64,000 nucleotides of DNA from assembly GCF_910592395.1 (NCBI RefSeq), contig NC_088318.1:5602756-5666755 (forward strand). The letters run 5' to 3'. Below the pieces are notes generated by a model. The model was given only the letters and a program-made list of their open reading frames with translations. It was not told where the DNA came from and searched no databases. The translations under genes were made by a program, and so were the position numbers. How positions within the stretch are numbered: position 1 is the stretch's first letter; every line of letters begins with the position of its first letter. This DNA comes from Lineus longissimus. Taxonomy: Eukaryota; Nemertea; Pilidiophora; Heteronemertea; Lineidae. Of the stretch, positions 11,533 to 22,681 are shown one piece after another.

Positions 11533-11676
11533 GGAATGTACAATAGAACATGACTCTCTATTCGAAGGACTATTTTCTATTTACACTGACCTCCCCAATA
11601 CACTACATGTATGTACTACACGGCGTAAATAGAAAATAGTCCTTCGAATAGCGAGTCCTGTTCTTTTGTACATTCC
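11533..11676. repeat. Foldback MITE with 52-bp arms
   Basis: The arm 11533-11584 pairs with 11625-11676 with about five mismatches, separated by a 40-base loop. Arms contain ATTCGAAGGACTATTTTCTA. The transcript would fold into a pre-miRNA-sized hairpin. Non-coding, inside element A. Confidence 0.75.
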
Positions 11677-12343
11677 ATGGCCTGTGCACGACACTAGGCT
11701 GAACTTCCCTACTGCAACCTCATTAACATAAACAGATATTTAAAGGGACTATTTAAAGGCAGCAGCTGGGCAGGCAAGATTGAGTTACTCCAAGTCCAAG
11801 TCAAGTGCCCGCCCGCCCCCCCCCCCCCCACTTTACTCTATTCTAGTCGCCAAAATTGGTCTCTCACGTCTCACATAACGTCGAAATGATTCACCCATGT
11901 ACTGGTACCGTACCTTGCATTTAGTGCTGCATCAGACGGGATTTGTAGGATGATCCTGGTACTTCATGTAAATTGAACACTACAAGGCAAGATGTTGCAC
12001 TGCACCTTCATTTAAAATAACATGCTGTAGGAATCGAATCGAACCTACCAAAGTACTACACCACCACCTCAAAAGACTTCACCCATATCGTGCCGCCCCC
12101 TCCCCCCCTCCCAGGTTGCTCCATGTATCCCCTCAACAACTCTATTGCATTCCGGCTGGCCGCAACCCACCAACCTCAGATTTTACTTTTAAACGACAAT
12201 AACAACGGATTGGGCAAGGAAAGTATCGGCGTGCCGCTTGATTCCAACTTTTATGAAAACCCGTTTGATTTTCGTTTCTGCGTTTCGTTTCTGCGTTTCT
12301 GTGTTTCTGTTTCGTTTCTGTGTTTCTTGTTTTACAACTACCC

Positions 12344-12897
12344 CACAGGTTCGCCCTCTGATCGGTCTTACTGAATCACTCTCTCAGAAAAACACTCGCT
12401 CTCGAGGCTCACATGGTTCAGAGGACTCATCTTCAAATGAACGATCTAAGTTTCAACAGAGTAAATCGTCCCGCCAGCCAATGCAGACGAGACACAGTAT
12501 TGACAGACGGCGTGATCATAACACCACTTCGTATGATCATCCAACACATGGCTGTCTTCCTAACTTTTCAAAGTCCCGCCAATCAGTGCAGACCAGTCAC
12601 GCTATCAACGGACAGCGCCGTCCTGTCACCATTCCGTCTGCCAATTCAATGCATGATCGTCAACCAGACTTCTCAGAATACCGTGCTATGCCACATTTCG
12701 GATATCATCCCGCAAACATGAACACTTTTCAGCGCAATGAACCTTTTCAGTGGTCAATGCCTGTCGTGCATGATCACATGAACATGAACAACTTCATGAA
12801 CAATGCAATGCAATTGCCACAAGTCCAACCTGGTCATCCACATATGTATGGACCCTACTCTGGCATGCCTGCCTTTCCTCATTTCCAACGTGGATGA
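12344..12897 (+). pseudogene. Host LINE ORF1, C-terminal part (piece 2)
   Basis: Continues the SGNH ORF1 directly from piece 1 across element A. The ~180 residues are low in complexity, rich in Ser, Gln, His, Asn and Met (PHFGYH, HDHMNMNNFMNN), as common in the tail of LINE ORF1 proteins, and end at TGA 12895-12897. ORF2 begins about 65 bases later, matching the usual two-ORF layout. The 12276-12343 sequence just before belongs to element A, so the open frame upstream of 12344 is not LINE. Confidence 0.7.
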
Positions 12898-12962
12898 GCA
12901 TGAGGCCTGAACTCTAAAGAACTCTGTTATTTCATTTATATGGTCACAAACTTTTGTTTAAC

Positions 12963-14581
12963 ATGCGTAATTGTATTACAGTTAGCACTCTAAATTTAAA
13001 TGGTTCTGGCATTGATGGATGGAAGCTTTCTGACTCTAGTCTACTGAATAGAATGGCCAAATGTGATATCTTCGGTGTATTAGAATCTTGGACAGCAGAG
13101 AATTCTTCAATTCAGCTTCCTGACTATTATACCTACAACAAATATAGGAATCTATCGAAACATGCCAGACGTGCCTCGGGTGGCATTTTATGTTTCATCA
13201 AAAACTCTATCAAAAAGGGTGTCAAAATTCTAGGCAGCAAGTCCGAAAACTTACTGTGGCTGGAACTCAAATCTGATTTCTTTAAATTCAAGAAATCCAT
13301 ATTTCTTTGCATTTCTTATATTCCACCTTCTGGTTCACCTCATTTAAATGACACCTGGGAACTAATTCCAGGATGAGGTACTTATGTGTTAGCACTCTAA
13401 ATTTAAATGGTTCTGGCATTGATGGATGGAAGCTTTCTGACTCTAGTCTACTGAATAGAATGGCCAAATGTGATATCTTCGGTGTATTAGAATCTTGGAC
13501 AGCAGAGAATTCTTCAATTCAGCTTCCTGACTATTATACCTACAACAAATATAGGAATCTATCGAAACATGCCAGACGTGCCTCGGGTGGCATTTTATGT
13601 TTCATCAAAAACTCTATCAAAAAGGGTGTCAAAATTCTAGGCAGCAAGTCCGAAAACTTACTGTGGCTGGAACTCAAATCTGATTTCTTTAAATTCAAGA
13701 AATCCATATTTCTTTGCATTTCTTATATTCCACCTTCTGGTTCACCTCATTTAAATGACACCTGGGAACTAATTCCAGGATGAGGTACTTATGTATAAAA
13801 GTCAGGGTATGATAGCTCTATACGGTGATTTCAATAGTCGAATCGGTGGAGAACTCGACTTTGTTCAGAAAGATGCCGTCCTCCATTTGCCAATTGGTGA
13901 CCATTTGAATTATGTGATGATGACAGTATCCCAGTGAGGCTTCATCGTGATAATGTTCTCAACAGACATGGTAAATCCCTGATTGATATTACTGTCGGAA
14001 ACAAACTTAGATTTTTGAATGGTAGAGACATTGGTGATTATTTTGGTAACTTCACATATTTTAAAGTATGCCAGGATAAAGTGTTTAAAAGCGCAATAGA
14101 CCACAAACTTGTCTCTGAAGAGCTGTTTGCGTCTGTAAATCATTTTTGATCTTGCTCTGTCCGATCATTGTCAGATTTCTTTTGACATCAATGTACCGGC
14201 AGATTTATCAACAAAGGATAGGATTGATGAGTCAATGTGTGATTTGACTCCATTACCAAAAAAGTATTTATGGAATGATGATGGTAAACTGAGATTTGCT
14301 AAGGTATTGGAATCTAAGGCAATTAATGCACAGTTACGGCACTTTCAAAGTATACAATACAGTAACGAACAATCTGGTATAGACGCAGCCATTCGTGATG
14401 TGAACCGTATTTTTACTGAAGCTGCTGAGGTCAGTCTGATGAGGTTTAGAGCCTATGGATATTTTTAGAGGACAAATCCCAAGAAGTCGCACAAACGTTG
14501 GTATAACGAAAACTGCAAATCTCTGCGGTCTTATATCCGAAGTCTATCAAAGAAGACTCTCGCCCGCGAGCCCAATAATAC
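12963..14581 (+). pseudogene. Host LINE ORF2, endonuclease domain with tandem duplication (piece 2)
   Basis: Encodes the apurinic-like endonuclease of a non-LTR retrotransposon, which nicks target DNA to prime reverse transcription. The start gives TLNLNGSG (Asn of block I); DIFGVLESWT contains the catalytic Glu. A 407-bp duplication (see separate entry) repeats this part and creates a TGA after IPG. After the second copy the frame continues to ALYGDFNSRIGG (catalytic Asp and Asn) and, after a further shift near 14145, LSDHCQISF (catalytic His). Further shifts occur near 14460. The segment is cut at 14581 by element B and resumes at 20621. Several independent lesions make it a pseudogene. Confidence 0.8.
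12981..13794 (+). repeat. Exact 407-bp tandem duplication in LINE ORF2
   Basis: 12981-13387 and 13388-13794 appear identical along their length, including encoded residues. The junction gives the sequence GGATGAGGTACTTATG at both copy ends. Apparent perfect identity points to a very recent duplication or an assembly artefact. Confidence 0.9.
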
Positions 14582-14781
14582 CGGCTGTTATAAAACGCGG
14601 ATTCCGCGGAAATCCGCGGAAAAATCTAACTTGGCTGCAGGGTGGCTACCTGAACCGCAGGTGTGAGTTTTTCATATTAATAGTGTGCATTGTTGTGCGC
14701 ATGAAGTACTCCTGGTGACAAGGTATTTGGGAATCCCCGTTATATGGTGCGCTGTATGCGCCGTAAATCACAAGCACCTTG

Positions 14782-15015
14782 TGTTAAAGCAATGCCTAAT
14801 GCCTAATGCCTAACGCCAAACCTAGAATTACCTAGCGGGAAAAATAAGAACTGATTCATAAGTGTGCTGCCACCTAGCGTTAGTGTTGGGAACTTGACCA
14901 CCAACAATGGCTGACGTCTCAGAGAAGAGGACGTTGAGACGTAACGTCAGGAGCAGCACAGCAGTCAGTTGAACGAACGAAAGTAAGTGAACAGCACGCT
15001 TTACCATTTTTAACA
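14782..15015 (+). repeat. copia 5' LTR
   Basis: 234 bp, TG...CA termini within TGTTAAAG and TTTTTAACA. Contains a triplicated ATGCCTA motif near its start. Transcription signals are expected here but no clear TATA box is seen. Confidence 0.92.
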
Positions 15016-15027
15016 TGCTAGCAGAGC
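15016..15027 (+). promoter_or_regulatory. copia primer binding site
   Basis: TGCTAGCAGAGC directly after the LTR is complementary to the 3' end of initiator methionine tRNA except for one mismatch (TGGTAGCAGAG expected from the tRNA). Confidence 0.6.
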
Positions 15028-15397
15028 GTTGTCAATCGGCTGAGTGGCATTTTAGGCGTACGGAAAGGCATTAATTAGGCTGGACTTGTTCAATTCGTGG
15101 CATTGTGTTGCGCGTAGTGTGTAGCGATGTACATTACGATGTACATAAATCAGTGAGCGTTCAGGTGGAATTTTTTCGGCGAGCGTGTAGTGGATTTTTT
15201 AGCCAGCGGACGGTTGGTGACGGAAGTTTTCGGCGAGGATTCTGAGGAATTGATTCCTAAATCTAGGACTATGCAGGATTGATTTTGCGTGTTTCTGGTG
15301 TAAGCGTATAGGGAGTTGCAGTGAGTTTTTGGACTGGAGAATTCGAAGTAAGTGACAGTGTTTTATCATCATTTTCTTTTCACTGATAGTGGTCAAA

Positions 15398-18300
15398 ATG
15401 TCAACAAGAATCAATCCTCCCCAATATTCCAAAGAAAAGAGCTATGATCAGTTCATTAAAGAGCTCAATGCTTGGAAAGCAGTTACAGATTTGGATGTAA
15501 AGAAACAAGGAGTAGTGATTGCTTTGGGATTGCCAGAAATTGATGACATTAAAATAAGAGAGAAAGTGTTTGAAGAGTTGACTGTGGAGGAGTTGAACTG
15601 TGAGAATGGTTTGGAAAAGTTGATTACATATATGGACAAGCATCTTGGAAAAGATGAATTAGAGGACAGTCTTCAGAAATTTGAAGATTTTGAAGATTAC
15701 AAGCGCTGTTCATCGGAGTCTATTGACCAATACATTGCGAACTTTGATCAGAGGTACAGTAGAATCAAAGTGAAGAAACTTGTTTTGCCATCAGAGATAC
15801 TAGCGTTTAAACTGCTTCGCCGAGCCGGGCTAACAAGCAAAGAAAAAATGCTTGTGTTGACTGGGATGGATTATGAAAAGAAGGACACGCTTTACGATCA
15901 GGCCCAGAAGTCATTAAAGAAGTTCATGGGTGGTGGCTGTAGTGGTGGCAAAGTTACAGGAGGAGGAGCGATCAAGGTGGAACAAGCTGAAGAACCAACA
16001 TTGGTAACCAATTTCACTAAGAAGCACTTTGGTAACAATAGATTTTCTGGTGATAGAGGAAACTATCGCGGTGACAAGAGGAATGGTGGTGGTACAGCTT
16101 ATAGTGGTGGTGCTGGTGGTAACCGATCGAGAGATCAAAGAAAATTCAAGTTCGGAGAGAATGGTGAGAAGAGACGAGTCAATCCAACAGGAGCTGATGG
16201 TCAACCATTGACTTGTTCATGTTGTGGTTCTTTTCGGCATTTCTTGAGGGATTGCCCAGATAGTTGGGAAAACCTGAAGAAGGTGCATGTGGTGAACGAT
16301 GTAGAAGAACATGCTGTGTTGTTTACGGGATTCAACAAGAGGAATATTTCAGCACTGGGAGTAGAGGCGAACAACTGCGCTGTTTTGGACAGTGCATGCA
16401 GCAGTACGGTTTGTGGTGAGAGCTGGTTAGAAAGCTACTTGGATTCGTTGTCTGAAGCTGAAAAGGAAGAAGTTTCTAGGGTTGAGAGTGGCAAGATTTT
16501 TAAGTTTGGAGGTGATACCAGGCTGCAGTCCTTGGGTGAATACGTCATACCAGGGTACATGGTAGGCAAGAAGGTTCTCATCAGAACAGATGTTGTTGAA
16601 TCAAGCATCCCATTATTGTTATCAAGAAAAACGATGAAGAACGCGAGGATGAAGCTCGACATTGAGAATTATGCAGCAGAGGTGATGGGTGAGCATGTTT
16701 TGTTGAATTTGACATCATCAGGACATTATTGTCTTCCATTGTGCAGAGATGTGACCATAGAGGAGGTCAACGCTGTGAAGTTAGATGAACTTTCGGAAGA
16801 TGAGAGGCAGCGGTCATTTCTCAAACTACACAGGCAATTTGCACATCCATCACAAGTCAAATTAGTAGCGCTTCTGAAAGATGCTGGTGTGTGGGAGGAC
16901 AGATATGCAAAGGATTTGCAAGTGATTCAAGAAACATGTACCATTTGCAAGCAATTCATAAAGACCCCCCCCTCGTCCGGTTGTAGCATTACCGATGGCA
17001 AGAAAATTTAATGAAGTAGTGTCCATGGATTTGAAGAAGAGAGGATCAAGATGGATCTTATATATGACAGACATGTGGTCTAGGTATACTCAAGCGGTGT
17101 TAATTAACAGAAAGAGGCCAGCAGATGTAATCGATAACATCATGAAGATGTGGATAGGAACGTTTGGAACCATGCAGGAGATTTTAAGCGATAATGGAGG
17201 AGAATTTTCTTCAAAGGAGACGAGGGATGTGGCATCAGTACTGAACCTTAGGGTACATACTACAGCAGCAGAAAGCCCATTTCAGAATGGTTTATGCGAG
17301 CGGATTCATGCTGTGACTGATCTGATGTTGTTGAAGCTGGAGGCTCAATATCCCAGGACACCAATTGAGACACTTTTGTGTTGGGCATGCATGGCAAGAA
17401 ATTCACTTCAAATGTACAATGGGTACAGCAGCCATCAGTTGGTTTTCGGGCAAAACCCAAATTTGCCAAATGTGATGACCGAGGAGTTGCCAGCATTGGA
17501 GGGTATCACACAGAGTGAGATCTTTGCCAAACATCTAAATGCATTACATTCTGCTAGGAAGGCATTTATTGAAACCGAAGCAGATGAGAGAATCAGAAGA
17601 GCTTTGCGACACAAGGTGAGGGTATCGGAACTTGTTTTCAAGCCAGGGGATGAGGTTTTCTACAAGCGAGAAGGACATGATAGGTGGTTAGGACCAGGAG
17701 AAGTTCTTTGTCAAGACGGGAAGCTTATTTTCGTGAGACATGGAGGAACTTTCATCAGGGCTTCTCCTAACAGATTGGTGAAACTGAATGCTGATAGGAA
17801 AGCAGTAGAAGGGGATCAGGAGGATTTAGATTTAAGAACTGAGATAGGAAAAGAGACAGTTGGAGTGCAAAAGATGCAGCAGCCAGTGATAACAGAAGTT
17901 TTGGATGATGACTCAGGACATGCAGGAGAGGTAGTGAGGCAGAGAGACGAAGATCCAAGGGAGGAGGAAACGAGGCAGGAAGACTGTATTGTTGGTGATG
18001 AGGATGTAGGTGAAAATCAGGAAAATGAAGACCAATTCATGGACAGGAGGGAGCGAGACATGGAGGAGCAAGGAACAAGAAGGTCAAGTAGAAAAATTGC
18101 AAAAAAGAAGAAGTGTTCTACTTGTGAGGGATGTGATGTGTATGTTTCAACCTTGTCCAAGGAAGAAGAGCAGAGTTCAGCTTGTATGGAGGCAAAGAAA
18201 ACAGAACTCAAGAAATTAGAACATTTTGAAACGTATGAAGCAGTACCTTACACGGGACAAAATTGCATCTCGACAAGATGGGTTTTAACAATGAAGAATG

Positions 18301-19634
18301 GATCTCCTAGGGCGCGGCTGGTCGCACGAGGTTTTGAAAGAGAGAGGTGATCCAAGTTGACTCTCCTACAGTGGGCAAGAGTGCTGTTAGGATTTTTCTG
18401 ACCATTGCAGCATCGCGACAATGGACGGTTAAAACAACTGATATCAAGTCGGCATTTCTACAAGGGGAAGAGCTAACGAGGGATGTATACATCATACCAC
18501 CAAAGGAGGCCAACATACAAGAAGGATACGTATGGAAACTGAAGAGATGTTTGTACGGACTAAGCGATGCTTCCAGGCAGTTCTATCTATCAGTGGCTGC
18601 AGAGATGACGCGACTCGGATGTCAACAGTGCAAGATAGAGCAATCAGTTTACTACAAGAGGGACAAAGAGGACCATTTACTTGGTATAATGGTGAGTCAT
18701 ATTGATGATTTTCTGCATGCTGGTGATGACAGTTTTGATCAAGAGGTGATGGTTCCATTGCGTAAAAGATTTCTTGCTGGAAAATTAGAAGAAAAAAATT
18801 TTTCCTGTAGGTTTTCACTTGAAGCAAAATGGTGATGAAATATTGTTGGATCAGAATGATTACGTCGACAATGTGGACATGGAGAGAGTGACCATAAGCA
18901 AGGGAGATCAACAGGATAGTCTTACAGGAAAGGAAATTACTGGTTACAGATCTCTGCTGGGATCGGTAAATTGGATTGATAGAGGATCGAGACCTGACAT
19001 GGCTTTTGAATTGATTGAGCTGAGTACCAAAAACAACAGTGCAACCAAGCAGGATCTTAACAGAGTTAAGAAGATGATGAGAAGATTGAAGGAGGATAGC
19101 TCTCATCTGGTGTTTTCCAATCTTGGGGAAGCTGAGGAGTGGAAGTTGCATGTCTACACCGATGCGTCATTGGCTAACTTGGAGGATGGAGTAGGAAGTA
19201 CTATGGGGATTATAGTATTTCTGGTGAATGAAAATACACGTAATGTGTGTGTAGTATCTTGGAGAGCAAACAAGATCAAAAGGGTAGTAAAGTCAACCTT
19301 GGCTGCAGAAAGTCTGGCTTTACTTGAAGGATTAGAGGAAGCAATGTATGTGAAGGCCATTCTGCTTGAGTTGGATAAAAGTTTCGATCTGCCTATCATA
19401 GCTACTGTGGACAACAGGAGTTTGGTAGATTCATTACACTCTACTAAACAAGTAAGTGACAGGAGGCTCAGAATCGATATGGGCTGCATGAAGCAAATGA
19501 TGGAGGAAAATGGAATTTCTGTAAGATGGTGCAGTGGAAGCATGCAGCTGGCCAATGTGCTAACAAAAAGAGGAGCTTCAGGAAGAGAACTTTTGTCTGT
19601 TCTTCAAAGTGGGAGGACAGATGGCTATTTCTAA
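15398..19634 (+). CDS. copia gag-pol polyprotein, three frameshifts
   Basis: Start ATG 15398 (MSTRINPPQYS). Gag covers ~1-300 and ends in a CX2CX4HX4C knuckle (CSCCGSFRHFLRDC) preceded by a Gly/Arg-rich stretch. Protease follows with LDSACSS in place of D-S/T-G. The integrase zinc region has H..H and TCTICKQF; its core begins MDL and shows SDNGGEF and ERIH. RT carries TDIKSAFLQGE, RCLYGLSDASRQF and the polymerase motif HIDDFLHAG. RNase H has YTDASLAN and TLAAESLAL, ending at 19634. Frameshifts lie in a C8 run near 16966-16973, an AG repeat near 18340-18348 and an A7/T5 run near 18791-18803. All sit in simple runs, so they may be base-calling errors. Apart from these the frame is fully open. 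Confidence 0.88.
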
Positions 19635-19825
19635 TCTCAATACTGAATGAGAATGAACTGAACTGTAAATATGTTATATTCCGGTTATAGTTAAATGTTT
19701 CTAATGAAAAAAAGGACAATTGTAGTTTGAAAGGACTATGTAGTTGAATCAAAAGGACTAGCAGGATATTTAGTTTAAATTCTGTAGATATTTAAAATCA
19801 TTATAAGGAACAATACAAGAGAGAC

Positions 19826-19850
19826 TAAGAGGAGAAGAAAAACGGGGGAA
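19826..19850 (+). promoter_or_regulatory. copia polypurine tract
   Basis: Purine-rich run (GAGGAGAAGAAAAACGGGGG) immediately before the 3' LTR, the usual start of plus-strand synthesis. Confidence 0.7.
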
Positions 19851-20084
19851 TGTTAAAGCAATGCCTAATGCCTAATGCCTAACGCCAAACCTAGAATTAC
19901 CTAGCGGGAAAAATAAGAACTGATTCATAAGTGTGCTGCCACCTAGCGTTAGTGTTGGGAACTTGACCACCAACAATGGCTGACGTCTCAGAGAAGAGGA
20001 CGTTGAGACGTAACGTCAGGAGCAGCACAGCAGTCAGTTGAACGAACGAAAGTAAGTGAACAGCACGCTTTACCATTTTTAACA
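19851..20084 (+). repeat. copia 3' LTR
   Basis: 234 bp, reads the same as the 5' LTR base for base as far as I can compare by eye; flanked on the right by CCTTG. Confidence 0.92.
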
Positions 20085-20620
20085 CCTTGTACAGTAGTTT
20101 GAAATAAACTTATACTCTAGGACGAGCCGCGAAGTAAGTTTTTGTGATTGCTCAAAATAGACTCCAATGTGCAGTCGCATACATGTATATGGTTGGTTAG
20201 GTTCGAGCTGCAAGGAGATTGTCCTAAAACATTTTCGTAGACCAGAATTCAGTTCGTCATCGACCTATATTTGAAGGAGGCATACCGTAACGTACATCAA
20301 TCCGGGCATCAATCACACTTAAAGGCAGCCTCGTAATATGTTCCGTTAGGGAATCAGGAACCACGGTGGTGTCGAAGATAGGCCTACATGCAAAGTTTAT
20401 CAACACCAAGAAAAAAGAGGGAAGAGTCGATCGGAATGGCATGAATGGCGCTCCAGAGGATTAAAATATGACCGATGAAATATGCAGATAACTGGTAGTT
20501 CTTGCCTCCGATTTATGATTTATGTTGTTATTTGTATAATATAATTATCATTAAATATTATGCACGTATTTACTGGCGGCTTTGTGATTTTTCCGCGGAA
20601 TCCGCGTTTTATAACAGCCG

Positions 20621-20986
20621 CAATAATACTTATCTCGCAGGTCCTCTTCGAGCTATGTGCAACCAATATAACAAAGCGATCAACAGAGCCAAAAGAGAAA
20701 ATAAGGATTTTCTTGTTAACAAGCTATGTGAGTCCGGGAAAAAAGACCCAAAGATGTTCTGGGAAACTATAAAACAATTAAATGACTGTGCTCAGACGCC
20801 GGCCCAAAATAATATCAATCCATCGGTTTTTTTAAAGCATTTTGAGGATCTTGCTCTTCCTTCAGACTTTAAAGGTAGTAGTAGTCCTACATGTGGTTCT
20901 GTACAGGGATCCAATCCTCAGGCTCAATTACATGATTGTTCCATCTCTGATTCAGAAGTGGCAGAACTCAACAAACCATTCACTAT
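20621..20986 (+). pseudogene. Host LINE ORF2, linker before RT (piece 3)
   Basis: Encodes the segment between endonuclease and reverse transcriptase (YLAGPLRAMCNQYNKAIN, then KMFWETIKQLN), typical of LINE ORF2 proteins. It is continuous in frame from 20621 to 20986, where element C copy 1 interrupts after LNKPF; the frame resumes at 21994. Confidence 0.75.
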
Positions 20987-21993
20987 GGTAGTTGATAAAG
21001 CTTGGAATCAGTGAAACCTTGGAACCAGTGATAAACCTTGGAATCAGTCCTAAAAATGCATAAAAACATGAAATAATGCCATTCGAACCTAACGTGGTTA
21101 CGAATCAACATTTGGAGCTTATTCTTACATGATCAGATCGGAATTTTATGGTAATTTAGAAATCTGTCGCATATCCGATTCAATAGTCTATATTTTAGAA
21201 CAACCCAGTTGTACCTCGCCTCCAGTGTACAGTACTGATCTCCCAAATATGGGAAGACACGCCCACCACACACCCATAATATGAACCAATAGCGCTCCGC
21301 TTATAAATACGCCACCACCACGCGGGGCCTATTTGAACTACGGATCGGTCTGTTCATACAGGGTGATACAGAGAAAATTGGGGGCCTGTCATGCATTATG
21401 CATGGATAAGGTTGACGACTATGTCTAGGCCTAATTGTCTATGATTGACTGATATTTTATAACAAACGATGAATAAAAGAAGCCTAGTCATGTATGTTTA
21501 TTACCGAAGTTTGCGGATGAAAATTTCCTTCGCCGTGAGCGATTTCTTACATCTTCCAGTACGCATCGAGGGATGCAGAGATCTTTGTGACGTCACCAGT
21601 TCTAAGCGGTTTTTTTATTCACGTGTGTGTTTGTCCTATGATCTCGTGCATCTAGTACCGAGCATAATACTTTATCGTCTATGGAATACAAAACAATCAT
21701 AAAAACTAATTTTTGCTTCCATTGAAGAGAAATAAAATATTTTAACGACCACAGCGCATTGCCAATTGATGACGTCATCCTCCACATTAAAAATGTTGGC
21801 TTCTGAACTAACTGGCAAATTGCTATCAATAAAGTCAGCTGGGACGAGACTGTCAGTTGGGAGGGTATAAATCGTGGAAGGAACGCACCCGATTTCCCGC
21901 GCTATTTGCACAGTGATTCCATGGTTTACATTGAATATTCCAAGGTTTATCAGTGTTTCCAAGGTTTCACTGATTCCAAGCTTTATCAACTAC
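20987..21993. mobile_element. Element C copy 1, 9-bp target duplication
   Basis: 1007 bp, ends GGTAGTTGATAAAGCTTGGA and complement, with subterminal repeats of the type CCTTGGAATCAGTGA. ATTCACTAT is duplicated at 20978-20986 and 21994-22002. Excision in silico restores the LINE frame (NKPFTIDEIKKS). No long open frame, so it is non-autonomous and Mutator-like by structure. Its first bases resemble those of element A (GGTAGTTG). Confidence 0.88.
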
Positions 21994-22363
21994 CATTCAC
22001 TATTGATGAAATTAAAAAATCCATTAAAAAGCTCAAAAATGGTAAGGCAGTTGGCTTTGATTCAATTTCTAATGAAATGATTAAAACTGGCTCAGATCAC
22101 CTTTTGCCTCTCCTCACCAAAGTTTTCAATCTAATTTTAGGTAGTTCACTTTCTCCATCTCATTCTCAATGGAGATATGGTTATATTGTCCCTCTTTTTA
22201 AAAAAAAAGTGACCCCATTGACCCTAATAATTATCGTGGAATTACTATTTCCAGCTGTTTGTGTAAACTGTTCTCATCTGTACTAAATGCCAGGCTTGTA
22301 TCATGGATCGGAATAATGTTATCAGTAATTGTCAGAATGGCTTTAAGAAAAGTGCCAGAACTA
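21994..22363 (+). pseudogene. Host LINE ORF2, start of reverse transcriptase (piece 4)
   Basis: Encodes the RT N-terminal motif LKNGKAVGFDSISNEMI and, after a shift in an A9 run near 22203, the conserved NNYRGITISSCLCK and NGFKK segments. It is then interrupted by a small MITE at 22364. Confidence 0.8.
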
Positions 22364-22506
22364 TAGATCCATGCACTTGATTGGGACCAACGTTTACGAA
22401 AACGTCGTGTCTCGTCACGTTACAGTAATGTAAAAATGCATGGTGACGTGACGACGGCCAACACTACGTCATGTAAACGTTGTTCCCAATCAAGTACATG
22501 AATCTA
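22364..22506. mobile_element. 143-bp foldback MITE, family of 43630
   Basis: GATCCATGCACTTGATTGGG at the left is inverted at the right (CCCAATCAAGTACATGAATC); arms extend about 35 bp and the middle also folds (GACGTGACGACG). TA lies next to both ends. The same terminal motif occurs at 43630-44018. Confidence 0.75.
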
Positions 22507-22653
22507 TAGTGACAACATTTTTATCATCAAAACCATTGTTAACAAGTACTTCAGCAAAGGTAAAAAAATATATTGTTGTTTTGTCGACCTTAAAAAGGCA
22601 TTCGACAGTGTTTGGCATAGTGGTTTATTCTCTAAAATGATGAACGTCAATAT
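22507..22653 (+). pseudogene. Host LINE ORF2, RT motif A (piece 5)
   Basis: Encodes DNIFIIKTIVNKY and FVDLKKAFDSVWH, the RT motif holding the first catalytic Asp. It ends where the antisense LINE 2 inserts; the coding frame continues at 24765 (NVNISGNFLNYIKNLY). Confidence 0.8.
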
Positions 22654-22681
22654 AATAATAATAATAATACGAGTCTTAAAT

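Larger units (their letters stand above)
5090..12343. mobile_element. Element A: 7.25-kb transposon, 9-bp target duplication, Mutator-like by structure
   Basis: The left end GGGTAGTTGTAAAACAAG (from 5090) is the inverse of the right end at 12276-12343; the ~63-bp terminal repeats consist largely of GAAACAC/GAAACG repeats. The 9-bp CACAGGTTC is duplicated at 5081-5089 and 12344-12352, and removing one copy plus the element restores the ORF1 frame of the surrounding LINE. A 9-bp duplication with long inverted ends fits Mutator-like elements. No Mutator transposase is visible inside; the only coding part is a nested Tc1 element, so A is non-autonomous. Outside Tc1 the interior (5153-7576 and 10752-12275) holds non-coding repeats. 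Confidence 0.85.
14782..20084 (+). mobile_element. Ty1/copia LTR retrotransposon, apparently identical LTRs
   Basis: A 5.3-kb element with 234-bp LTRs at 14782-15015 and 19851-20084 that look identical, each TGTTAAAG...TTTTTAACA. The 5-bp CCTTG is duplicated at 14777-14781 and 20085-20089. A primer binding site and a purine tract follow the standard positions. One gag-pol gene in the order gag, protease, integrase, reverse transcriptase, RNase H fixes it as copia type; wording of the RT and RNase H resembles GalEa-like elements of marine animals (inference). Identical LTRs imply recent insertion, yet the gag-pol frame has three one-base shifts. Confidence 0.93.
14582..20620. mobile_element. 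Element B: short transposon with 9-bp target duplication, carrying a copia insertion
   Basis: Ends CGGCTGTTATAAAACGCGGA (from 14582) and its complement (to 20620) form a 28-bp inverted repeat of which the CCGCGG part is repeated on the left. CAATAATAC is duplicated at 14573-14581 and 20621-20629. Removing the element restores the LINE frame (PNNT into YLAGPLRAM). Without the copia element it is about 740 bp and non-coding, a MITE-sized element of Mutator-like structure. GC-rich ends contrast with the AT-rich interior. Confidence 0.85.

Noticed and set aside
12090-12343. Open frame upstream of the ORF1 tail (FVSAFRFCVSVFLFRFCV)
   Set aside because: It is the right terminal repeat of element A read through; the true LINE frame starts at 12344.
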